A stretch of DNA of 64,000 nt from Alphaproteobacteria bacterium MedPE-SWcel (GTDB taxonomy: Bacteria; Pseudomonadota; Alphaproteobacteria; Rhodobacterales; Rhodobacteraceae). Below are positions 57,398 to 64,000 of this stretch, piece after piece (positions within the stretch are counted from its first letter, which is position 1; every line of letters starts with the position of its first letter). The DNA is taken from positions 55,873 to 119,872 of the forward strand of contig MPDC01000012.1 in the NCBI GenBank assembly GCA_001874255.1, read 5' to 3'. A program made the position numbers and the translations under genes. Below the pieces are notes generated by a model. The model saw only the letters and a list, made by a program, of their open reading frames with translations, did not search any database and was not told the DNA's origin.

Positions 57398-58642
57398 TCA
57401 GGCAGCCTCTGCATCCGAATTCCCCAGTTCATGCAGGCTACGCGCCAGTTTGGCGATTTCCTTGCGCAGGGGGTTCTTGGGTGCAGACAGAGCCAGCGGT
57501 TGTCCGTGATCGCAGCTTTGCAGAATGCTCTTTCCCCCGTCCGGCAGTTGGACATCGAGGGAAATACCAAGGCTTTCTGCCAATCGCTTGACCCGGCTTT
57601 TGCCATTCAGGTCGGTGAATTTCGGCGCGCGGTTCAGAATGAACCGCAGTTTGTCAAAGGGCAGATCCTCGGACTGCAGGGCCCGTTTGACCCGCAAGGC
57701 GTTCTGGGCAGAGCGCATGTCCAGTTCGATCAGAGCAAAATAGACATGGGCAAGGTTCATCACCGTTTCGGTCCATTGCACCAGCGTATGCGGCATGTCG
57801 ATGACGACGAAATCAAAATGGCTGCGTGCCATCTCCACGACCCGAAGGATGTCTTCGGGGGTGATGAATTCCAGCGGAACCATATCCGCAGGCGCCGTCA
57901 GCACCTGCAGCTTGTCCTGATAGGAAATCAGCGACTGGCCGAAAATATCCTCGTCCATGGCCTCGGTTTCGCTCAGCATCTCCATGACGGCGTCGCGGCG
58001 GGGCATGTCGAGGTAGGTGGATACAGAGCCGGTCTGAAGATCGAGATCCAGCAGGCAGACGCTGGGCCGGTCGGATGCTGTCAGCTCGGCCAGTTCCCAG
58101 GCCAGATTGACGGCAAATGTCGACGAGCCGGTCCCGCCGGCAAGGCCCTGTGCCACGATGACAGCCCCTTCGCGCTGGCTGTCGGCATGGAGCTTGTGGG
58201 CACGGGCGGGGGCTGCGGCCGGGGCTGCTGGTTCCGACGGTCTGCGAAAGCGGTCGACGGCCGCGGCAAGCTCCTGCTCGGGCAACGGGTAGGGGATGAA
58301 TTCATCGGCACCCTGACGCAGCAGTTTATGCAGCGCGGCCGGAGTGACGTCCTCGGCCACCAGAATGACCTTGATGCCGCGCGATTTCGCCTGGGTGATG
58401 ATTTCCCCCATCAGCGGCAGGTTTTCTTCGTCCTGTGAATCAATGGCAATGGCGACGAATTCGACCGTTTCCGCCTCTGGCTGGTAAAAGAACGCAAGCG
58501 CCTCGGTAAAGCCGAGGTCCCCCCAGGCTTCTCCCATGACTGCTTCCATGTCCTCGATCAGAAGATCAAAGTTCTGCACATCGCGACTGATCGTACAGGC
58601 CGCGATAGGCGCTGCATCCGGTTGCGAATTCCCGCTCGTCAT
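57398..58642 (-). CDS. cpaE: Pilus localisation protein CpaE/TadZ
   Basis: 414 residues. A receiver-like N-terminal domain (15-130) followed by a ParA/MinD-like ATPase domain. The nucleotide loop reads GLAGGTGSST (166-175), so the signature lysine of a normal deviant Walker A is absent, as in the atypical TadZ group. TadZ places the pilus machine at the pole. Start 58642 follows GGGGA-type bases. The 227-bp gap upstream suggests a separate promoter for the cpaE to cpaA run. Confidence 0.92.
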   Translation of the reverse strand: MTSGNSQPDAAPIAACTISRDVQNFDLLIEDMEAVMGEAWGDLGFTEALAFFYQPEAETVEFVAIAIDSQDEENLPLMGEIITQAKSRGIKVILVAEDVTPAALHKLLRQGADEFIPYPLPEQELAAAVDRFRRPSEPAAPAAAPARAHKLHADSQREGAVIVAQGLAGGTGSSTFAVNLAWELAELTASDRPSVCLLDLDLQTGSVSTYLDMPRRDAVMEMLSETEAMDEDIFGQSLISYQDKLQVLTAPADMVPLEFITPEDILRVVEMARSHFDFVVIDMPHTLVQWTETVMNLAHVYFALIELDMRSAQNALRVKRALQSEDLPFDKLRFILNRAPKFTDLNGKSRVKRLAESLGISLDVQLPDGGKSILQSCDHGQPLALSAPKNPLRKEIAKLARSLHELGNSDAEAA

Positions 58643-58821
58643 CGCCAGTATCCCCACATTGTTCGGTCCCGGACAAAGCCGTTGGCAGACCAGTACCCCC
58701 ATCAAACGACGCAGGGCACCCTATAGGACAAGTGTCGTCCCCAATATGGGCAAGAGTAGGGCTAAAAAATACCGAATGTTGGAAAAATTAATTGTGCCTA
58801 ACAAGTCGTTTAATCAGCAGG

Positions 58822-58841
58822 CCCGCGCCTGCGCGCGGGCG
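58822..58841. other. GC-rich hairpin behind the ompA-like gene
   Basis: GCCCGCGC-CTGC-GCGCGGGC, a perfect 8-bp stem, 29 bp after the OmpA-family stop on the minus strand. No T run follows. It may end or stabilise the cpaC-ompA transcript; the AT-rich DNA at about 58765-58800 beyond it may hold the cpaE promoter. Confidence 0.45.
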
Positions 58842-58869
58842 GGGCGGGGCCGTTGGCCGGATGCCCGCC

Positions 58870-59502
58870 CTATTCGCTGAGGGAACTGTCGTTGGTCAGG
58901 GTCGTCTGCACAACGGCGCTTTGGACGTAGTCGCGGTAGATCACCGCGGCATATTTTCCGTCCAGCTCATTGACGCGTGCGGCCACGAAGCCGCTGACCT
59001 CGGTCACGGTGCGGCGGTTCCTGCGTTCGCGCGCATCGGTCGGAACCAGCGGCTGGGTTTCGCCGAACGAGGCCACAGCTTCCAGCCGTTGGCGGCTGAT
59101 GCCCTGTGACACGAGGTAGTTGACGGCGGCGCGCGCGCGTCTCAACCCCAGCGTTTTGTTATAGCGCTGGCTGCCCACGGCGTCGGTATGACCGTAGACC
59201 CGAAACCGGACCTCGGGAAACTGGCGAATCCAGTCTGCCTGCATGCTCAGAACCTGACGGGCGGGACCATCAAGACGGGCGCTGTCGAAATCAAAGTTGA
59301 TAGTCGTCGGCACGTCGTTGGCGAACCGGTTTGCAAGTTGCACGCGATAGCTGCGGTCGCCGGACAGAACCGCTGTATTGTTCGTCGTCGCCGCGCCAAA
59401 GTACTTGCCGTCCAGCGGCTCTCCGGCCTCCTTGTAGGCGCAGGCTCCCGTGGTCAGGATCAGTCCGAAAATTGCCGTGAATTTCAACATCTGCGCCGCC
59501 AT
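58870..59502 (-). CDS. OmpA-family lipoprotein in the tad locus
   Basis: 210 residues. Signal with possible lipobox TGAC (Cys about 21), a 45-residue linker, and an OmpA-like domain (about 65-185) with TINFDFDSARLDGPARQVL, VYGHTDAVGSQRYNKTLGLRRA and RERRNRRTV, which bind peptidoglycan in the family. It occupies the place of cpaD between cpaC and cpaE, so it may be the secretin-stabilising or wall-anchoring component. ATG 59502 is used; ATG 59490 is an alternative. 10 bp behind cpaC. Confidence 0.88.
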   Translation of the reverse strand: MAAQMLKFTAIFGLILTTGACAYKEAGEPLDGKYFGAATTNNTAVLSGDRSYRVQLANRFANDVPTTINFDFDSARLDGPARQVLSMQADWIRQFPEVRFRVYGHTDAVGSQRYNKTLGLRRARAAVNYLVSQGISRQRLEAVASFGETQPLVPTDARERRNRRTVTEVSGFVAARVNELDGKYAAVIYRDYVQSAVVQTTLTNDSSLSE

Positions 59503-59512
59503 TCTTGATCCG

Positions 59513-60901
59513 TTAGTCGAGGAGATAGCCGTAGGAGCCGTCAAAGTCCTGCTGCGCGACTTCGCCGGCAGCCCCCTGTTGGACGCGTTCTGTCCGTCCA
59601 AACAAAAAGAGGTTCTTTTCGCTCGGCGGCCTGATGCGGTCGGTAGGAAGCGAGAAGGCTTCGCCGCGGGTCGGGGTCACCAGATGCGCCGAAACGATGA
59701 TGACCAGCTCGCTCTGGTTGCGTTCAAAATCGGCGCTGCGAAACAGCGCTCCCAGAACCGGGACATCGCCAAGCCATGGAACTTGTGCCGCGTTATCAAG
59801 GAACTGATCCTCTATCAGGCCCGCGATGGCAAAGCTTTCGCCGTCGCGCAATTCCACCGTCGTGGAGGTTTCGCGGCGCGAAAACGCATTGATCGAAAAG
59901 CCGTTCAGCGTCACCGAATTCGTGGTGTCGATGGCCGACACGGCCGCCTTCAGTTCGAGGTTGATCAAATCCCCGTCCACGACCCGCGGTATAAAGTTCA
60001 ACTCGATCCCGAAGGGTTTGAATTCGATCGAAATGGCCCCTTCTTCCTGGGCAACCGGGATCGGATATTCCCCCCCGGCGAGAAAGTTTGCCTCCTGTCC
60101 GGAGAGCGCAGACAGGTTCGGCTCGGCGAGCGTCCGCACAAGGCCCTTCTGCTCCAGCGCCTCCAGCAGCACCCCGAATTCGACAGAGCCGATATCAAAG
60201 CCGAAGAACAACGCGCCGATGGTGTCTTCCTGGGTCTGAATCGTATTGCCGAGGCCATTGTCACCGAGCAGCCATGTGCCGGTCTCGCCCGTAACATCGG
60301 AGCCGCCAAGGGCCACCGAAGAGCCCAGGGATTTGCTGACCGAGCGCTGCATTTCGGCAAAGCGCACCTTCAGCATCACCTGCTGCACGCCGCCGACGGT
60401 CATCAGGTTGCTGACCCGGTCCGGCGCATAGCGTTCCGCCAGATCCAATGCGCGCTGCAGACGTTGCGAACTCGAGACATTGCCGGACAGCACAATGCCG
60501 TCATTGGCCGTGCGCACTTCGATTTTTTCATTGGGCAGGATTTGCTGCAGGCGCTGCTTGAACTCGGTCACATCGGCGGCAACGCGGACATCCACGTTGG
60601 TAATCAGCCGCCCCGACGCGTCCAGAAGCGTCAATGTGGTCATCCCCGGAGATTTCCCGAGCACGTAGATCGTCCGGTCCGACAGCGAAGATATATCCGC
60701 GATGCCGGGGTTGGCGATGCTCAATTCCGCGAAGGGGACATCGGCCTCCACCACAACGGCCCGGTTCATCGGGACGTCGAGAATGGAGTTGGTTCCCTTT
60801 TTCACCACTTTGACCCCCTGCGCCATGGTGGCATCAGGGGCGAATGCGCCCAAGAGGGTCAGCCCGGTGAGGGCTGCCGCAAAAAAACGTCCAATTGACA
60901 T
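59513..60901 (-). CDS. cpaC: Tad secretin CpaC/RcpA
   Basis: 462 residues. Outer-membrane channel of the Tad pilus. Signal peptide (1-28, TMAQ), N-terminal pilus-secretin domain (about 35-105, VVEADVPFAELSIANPGIADISSLSDRTIYVLG type), a BON-like segment (ILPNEKIEVRTANDGIVLSGNV) and the secretin core (about 170-420) with VPWLGDVPVLGALFRS. Start 60901 begins the signal peptide and has AGG close upstream. A 217-bp gap with a hairpin separates it from cpaB. Confidence 0.94.
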   Translation of the reverse strand: MSIGRFFAAALTGLTLLGAFAPDATMAQGVKVVKKGTNSILDVPMNRAVVVEADVPFAELSIANPGIADISSLSDRTIYVLGKSPGMTTLTLLDASGRLITNVDVRVAADVTEFKQRLQQILPNEKIEVRTANDGIVLSGNVSSSQRLQRALDLAERYAPDRVSNLMTVGGVQQVMLKVRFAEMQRSVSKSLGSSVALGGSDVTGETGTWLLGDNGLGNTIQTQEDTIGALFFGFDIGSVEFGVLLEALEQKGLVRTLAEPNLSALSGQEANFLAGGEYPIPVAQEEGAISIEFKPFGIELNFIPRVVDGDLINLELKAAVSAIDTTNSVTLNGFSINAFSRRETSTTVELRDGESFAIAGLIEDQFLDNAAQVPWLGDVPVLGALFRSADFERNQSELVIIVSAHLVTPTRGEAFSLPTDRIRPPSEKNLFLFGRTERVQQGAAGEVAQQDFDGSYGYLLD

Positions 60902-61053
60902 GTGACCTGCCTTTCCGATCACGCCTCGATACGTGGGGTCTTGGCGCCCCAATTTGAGTGTCAATCTGCGCTACTTCGCCTTTCATTGCAAGAATCAATG
61001 GCTTCGACGTCAAAGCTGACATGAGACCGGACGTGACCTGTGGTCAAAAGGCA

Positions 61054-61087
61054 AAGGTCCGCAGGCCCTATCCGGGCTGCGAACCTT
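61054..61087 (-). terminator. Hairpin between cpaB and cpaC
   Basis: AAGGT-C-CGCAG-(G)-CCC pairs with GGG-CTGCG-A-ACCTT around TATCC. On the minus strand it is followed by TTGCCTTTTG. It lies 31 bp after the cpaB stop and looks like a terminator or attenuator that would lower read-through into cpaC. Confidence 0.55.
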
Positions 61088-61118
61088 GGTGTAAATGATT
61101 GAATTCCTTCGGCGTCTG

Positions 61119-61982
61119 TCAGTTGCTGCAGGGAATGGGTATGTTCACTACCTCTGCGCCGCGGCGCTGGCGAATGGTACAGACTTTTTCTTCGACCACA
61201 CGCTGGGGCGCTTCTATTTCCCCAAGGCCAAGCAATTTTCGTTGATCGACCTCGACCAGCGCTGCGATGGTGTCGTCCTCGGCGCCGACCAGGGACAGCG
61301 ACAGGCGCCCGGTGGTCTGTGCCTGGGCCAGGACTGCGACCTGCTCGGGGCGGACGGTTACGGTCACCGTCCGCGCAATTATGGCCCCGCTCAGATCGGC
61401 GGCGGCAATCTGGTCAACGGCGACCAGTTCGATATTGGGCTGGATCAGACGAGTCACCTCACCACGCCGGTTTTCGCCGCGGGTGGAGGGCGGGCGGCCG
61501 CTCCAATAGACATCGACGTGGTCGCCCGGGCGCAAGAACCCGGATACGCCGCTTGCGACGTCGACGCGAATTGCAAAGGCGCGCATTCCGCGTTCGAGCC
61601 GCGATGTGATGCCTGCGTCCTGACCGGGTTCGGTAATCTTGACGGCCATCAGCGGCTCGCCTTTTTCCATCGTGCGCAGGACGTAGCGTGCGTCGTTCGT
61701 ATGCTCGGAGGGAAACAGCTCGTCGGAATTCGAGAACACGCCTTCCGGCACGGCATTTTTAGGCCAACTGATTGCGCGGACGTCTTCTTTTTTCAACCGG
61801 CGACCGTAGTTCAATTGCTTGGTCGCCACATAGACATCGACCGTCGGCATTGTCTGCTGACCCTTGGCGCGCTCTCGCGCCAGCGCCGCCTGATGCGCTT
61901 CGATGTAGTTTTTTGCCATCATGACAGCGCCGCCGGCAAGGGCAACGCCAACGATCAGGACAAGTCCAAAAACGGCTCTCAT
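61119..61982 (-). CDS. cpaB: Tad pilus assembly protein CpaB/RcpC
   Basis: 287 residues. N-terminal membrane anchor (3-22), then a SAF domain (about 45-110, VDVYVATKQLNYGRRLKKEDVRAISWP) and a RcpC-type domain (FAIRVDVASGVSGFLRPGDHVDVYW). It works with the secretin. AAAGGGA 7 nt before ATG 61982 and the start of the anchor decide this start. The C terminus has two Cys (VCTIRQRRGAEVVNIPIPC) that could pair in the periplasm. Confidence 0.94.
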   Translation of the reverse strand: MRAVFGLVLIVGVALAGGAVMMAKNYIEAHQAALARERAKGQQTMPTVDVYVATKQLNYGRRLKKEDVRAISWPKNAVPEGVFSNSDELFPSEHTNDARYVLRTMEKGEPLMAVKITEPGQDAGITSRLERGMRAFAIRVDVASGVSGFLRPGDHVDVYWSGRPPSTRGENRRGEVTRLIQPNIELVAVDQIAAADLSGAIIARTVTVTVRPEQVAVLAQAQTTGRLSLSLVGAEDDTIAALVEVDQRKLLGLGEIEAPQRVVEEKVCTIRQRRGAEVVNIPIPCSN

Positions 61983-62189
61983 GGTGGTCCCTTTCTCTGA
62001 TGGGTCAAATGGATCGGCTCCAGTCACAGCTGGCCAGGCCATCGGGGTCGCCAAAGGGTCTCTGGGGTGTGCGCAGGTATATCTGCGAAGAAAGCGGCCT
62101 CACAGGTGGCCTCATAGGCGGCGTCTGACAGGGATTGGCGTCGGTCGCCTTGTTGGTCACCTTGTTGGACGCGGTCAGGTTGGTCGCCT

Positions 62190-62363
62190 TCAGAAGGTCC
62201 AGTTCGACATATATCCGGCCAATGCATCGGCAAGACCAAGCGCGCCATTCTGCATTGCAGACGAAATCAATGCCGCCAGAACGACGGCGGCAGCGGCCAG
62301 TACGACCCAATCGACGGAGATTGCCCCGTCGTCAGACGCCAGAAATTTCTTGATTGAATTCAT
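62190..62363 (-). CDS. Second Flp-like pilin, 57 residues
   Basis: A short gene below usual size cut-offs: ATG at 62363, TGA at 62192-62190, GAGG 8 nt upstream. Residues 1-13 form a leader (MNSIKKFLASDDG), then A-I-S-V-D-W-V-V-L and a hydrophobic Ala-rich helix to about 45. The G|A junction and the helix match class IVb (Flp) prepilins, with Asp and Trp where Flp normally has Glu5-Tyr6. It closely resembles the upstream pilin over residues 10-30. It could be a minor pilin or a pseudopilin. Confidence 0.8.
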   Translation of the reverse strand: MNSIKKFLASDDGAISVDWVVLAAAAVVLAALISSAMQNGALGLADALAGYMSNWTF

Positions 62364-62395
62364 GAGTATACCTCACGGCGGGCGCCTTCGGGATG

Positions 62396-62428
62396 ATTTC
62401 GGGCTACAAGGAAATCGCAGCCCGAAAT
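62396..62428. other. Stem-loop between the two pilin genes
   Basis: ATTTCGGGCT pairs perfectly with AGCCCGAAAT (10 bp, 13-nt loop), 50 bp after the first pilin stop on the minus strand. A second small palindrome, AGGATC-ACAC-GATCCT (62438-62453), sits between it and the gene. Probably 3'-end protection or partial termination that raises the first pilin over the rest. Confidence 0.6.
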
Positions 62429-62477
62429 GCTCATGTCAGGATCACACGATCCTCGAAACCTGACCTGTCCGCGCGGC

Positions 62478-62687
62478 TTAGCCCGCGTCGTCTTCTGCGT
62501 CGGCTTCTGCGCCCGGATTCTGATCGGACAGGAAGGAGCCGGTGCTTGCAGTCAAGTCAGACGCGCCGTTTTCGATGGAGGTGTAAACAATACCTGCCAG
62601 AACGGCGACGGCGGCGGTCAGTACAACCCAGTCAACGGTTACGGCGCCGGATTCGTCTTTGCGGAAGTTTTTGAAGAATTTGATCAT
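62478..62687 (-). CDS. flp: Flp-family major pilin, 69 residues
   Basis: A strong GGAGGGA site 6 nt before ATG 62687. Leader 1-14 (basic, ending DESG), predicted cleavage G14|A15, then AVTVDWVVLTAAVAVLAGIVYTS, the hydrophobic helix of class IVb pilins, and an acidic Gly/Ala-rich tail (mature form 55 residues). Position +5 is Asp19 and +6 Trp20 in place of Glu-Tyr. First gene of the tad locus, so most likely the major pilin, processed by CpaA. Confidence 0.9.
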   Translation of the reverse strand: MIKFFKNFRKDESGAVTVDWVVLTAAVAVLAGIVYTSIENGASDLTASTGSFLSDQNPGAEADAEDDAG

Positions 62688-63050
62688 GGAACGTCCCTCC
62701 TGAGGATCGATGGAATGTTGGTACCCTTGCCGGAACTTTTGTGTCATCCGCTCTCTCACCTGCTTGATGACGTTCCGCTTTGGATGCCCCTGTTATCTTG
62801 GGGCAGCATGGCAGGAATTGGGCCGAAACCCGGACAGCTTCCCTTGAGATTAAAAAAATATTAGTGAATTGGGCAAAGCATTGAAGAATAATGAATATAT
62901 TCGAATTCACGACGATCCGGCGGCCGTATGTCGCGATGAATAAGGAGTAAATGTGGCGAAAACGTCCAAATTCCGGCGTGCTGGCTGGATTTTCGCGGGG
63001 AATTCCCCCAGGATTCCCGAAAATCAGATCCCGGGACGAGCAGCGACAAG
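62688..63050. other. Divergent regulatory gap between flp and the transglycosylase gene
   Basis: 363 bp, distinctly AT-rich in the middle (about 62850-62905). On the minus strand TTGCCC-16 bp-TTTAAT is a weak promoter candidate. On the plus side a nested inverted repeat lies at 62988-63025. No gene is supported. Confidence 0.5.
62988..63025. promoter_or_regulatory. Nested inverted repeat before the transglycosylase gene
   Basis: GATTTTCG (62988-62995) pairs with CGAAAATC (63018-63025), and inside lies the perfect palindrome GGGGAATTCCCC (62997-63008). It ends 25 bp before ATG 63051. It could be an operator or an mRNA leader hairpin. Confidence 0.45.
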
Positions 63051-63866
63051 ATGAAACGGGCGGTAGCAGCAATCTTGGGCGTCATGGTGGCCGGCACAGG
63101 GATGGCGCAGGATGACGCCGGGTCTGCGGTGTTTCCCCAGTTCGATGCCAAGCGGATCCGGCCGCCCGGTCCCGGCACTCAACGGCGGATCACGGTCCAG
63201 ATCGACCCGGTCTCGCCGGGCCCAACGGACCCAACGGTCCCTGTCACAGCCCCGGATGGATCATTGGTGCCCTCACCGTCGGAGGCACGGTTCGATTGGT
63301 TTTGGGACGCGGTAGGCGGAGACCTCGCCGGGGCGTCGCCCGGTCGGCTGGCAGAGGGCCTTGCCGTCCTGGAGCGGCGCGCTGAGGTGCCTGTGCCGCG
63401 GCTTCAGGATCTGCAGGACATGATCGGTGCTCATGGCGTGGCATTGCTGATCTCCACCATCGGAACCGAAGTCTCGCCTGCGCTGGCCCTCGCGGTGATG
63501 GCGGTCGAGTCAGGCGGGCAGGCGAATGCCGTGAGCGGGGCAGGGGCCAAGGGCCTGATGCAGCTGATGCCCGCGACGGCGGAGCGGTTTGGTGTTGTCG
63601 ACGCCTTTGACCCGCAGCAGAATATTCTGGGGGGCGTTCGGTTCCTCGATTGGCTGATGACCGAGTTTTCAGGAGATCCGATGCTGGTCCTGGCCGGCTA
63701 CAATGCGGGGGCCAGGGCCGTACGGGAGCACGCAGGCGTGCCGCCCTTCGCAGAGACCCGGGACTATGTCCCCAAGGTTCTTGCAGCCTACGGTATCGCG
63801 CGCAACCTATGTGCGACGCCGCCGATCATGATATCGGATGGCTGCGTATTTCAGGTGATGAAGTGA
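63051..63866 (+). CDS. Lytic transglycosylase domain protein
   Basis: 271 residues. Signal peptide 1-19 (TGMAQ), a Pro-rich linker (35-80), a short helical region, then an SLT domain (about 140-255): catalytic Glu153 in AVESGGQANA, AGAKGLMQLMP, DPQQNILGGVRFL, AGYNAG and YVPKVLAAYG. It cleaves peptidoglycan and, next to and divergent from the tad locus, may open the wall for the pilus; that link is inferred from position. Confidence 0.92.
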   Translation: MKRAVAAILGVMVAGTGMAQDDAGSAVFPQFDAKRIRPPGPGTQRRITVQIDPVSPGPTDPTVPVTAPDGSLVPSPSEARFDWFWDAVGGDLAGASPGRLAEGLAVLERRAEVPVPRLQDLQDMIGAHGVALLISTIGTEVSPALALAVMAVESGGQANAVSGAGAKGLMQLMPATAERFGVVDAFDPQQNILGGVRFLDWLMTEFSGDPMLVLAGYNAGARAVREHAGVPPFAETRDYVPKVLAAYGIARNLCATPPIMISDGCVFQVMK

Positions 63867-63943
63867 TGTGGCGGACCGGGCCTGAGGGGCATGCCATCCG
63901 CATGTCGCGCATTGGAACCTGGGGTGTGCCACCGGTCGGATGA

Positions 63944-63973
63944 CCGGATCGGATCGCTTTGCGATCCGACCGG
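63944..63973 (+). terminator. Stem-loop behind the transglycosylase gene
   Basis: CCGGATCGGATCGC pairs with GCGATCCGACCGG (13 bp with one bulged A, TTT loop), 77 bp after the stop. No T run follows. A competing hairpin CCGGTC-GGAT-GACCGG begins at about 63932, and GCGGGC-ATA-GCCCGC closes the window (63986-64000). Confidence 0.5.
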
Positions 63974-64000
63974 GGCGGGGGCGCGGCGGGCATAGCCCGC

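Overview
The window is a piece of chromosome from a Rhodobacterales alphaproteobacterium, most likely of the marine Roseobacter group. The evidence is high G+C, the block ruvC-ruvA-ruvB-hypothetical-ybgC-tolQRAB-pal-cpoB-tilS-ftsH, a phosphatidylcholine synthase of the Pcs type, DUF1127 and DUF484 proteins, and a Tad pilus locus whose pilins carry the VDW motif. I cannot name the genus. No tRNA, rRNA, CRISPR array, insertion sequence or prophage was seen.

Layout. 1-1345 holds the start of tamA (runs off the left edge). 1511-2500 is a GAPDH-family gene. It diverges from a glycine cleavage operon (gcvT-gcvH-gcvP, 2950-7448) headed by a tandem glycine riboswitch (about 2668-2837). 7616-11640 carries a dienelactone hydrolase-like enzyme, a 2-hydroxyacid dehydrogenase, and an acyl-CoA dehydrogenase coupled to a thioesterase. 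11664-18729 carries truA, the YcjX/acetyltransferase/YcjF-like overlapping trio and ileS. 18855-20344 is a small patch with two unrecognised genes, a degenerate 14-bp tandem repeat and AT-rich DNA. 20345-30682 holds pcs, a solitary lptF-like permease gene, DUF484-xerC, a transaldolase-family gene, priA, an MFS transporter, prmA and small proteins.

31045-47152 is the conserved core: Holliday-junction genes ruvCAB; the Tol-Pal envelope system (ybgC, tolQRAB, pal, cpoB); tilS and ftsH; a MOSC protein; and the one-carbon genes fhs and folD with a chorismate mutase between them. A 27-bp tandem repeat starts on the folD stop codon. 47294-50406 is a coupled pair, a Lhr-like helicase followed by PdeM nuclease, known elsewhere as companions of a DNA ligase that is not present here.

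50472-62687, all on the minus strand, is a full Tad/Flp pilus locus read from right to left: two pilins, cpaB, cpaC, an OmpA-family lipoprotein, cpaE, cpaF, tadB, tadC, two TPR lipoproteins, the prepilin peptidase cpaA and an AAA+ ATPase. A divergent lytic transglycosylase gene (63051-63866) sits next to the pilin promoter region. Gaps of 115-230 bp, several with strong hairpins, cut the locus into modules (flp1, flp2, cpaB, cpaC-ompA, cpaE to cpaA, ATPase).

Most of the window is conserved housekeeping DNA. The least explained parts are the variant pilins and the OmpA protein in the usual cpaD position, the ATPase at the end of the pilus locus, the 18.8-20.3 kb patch, the structured leader of fhs, a CtrA-type box before a small membrane protein, and the repeat behind folD.
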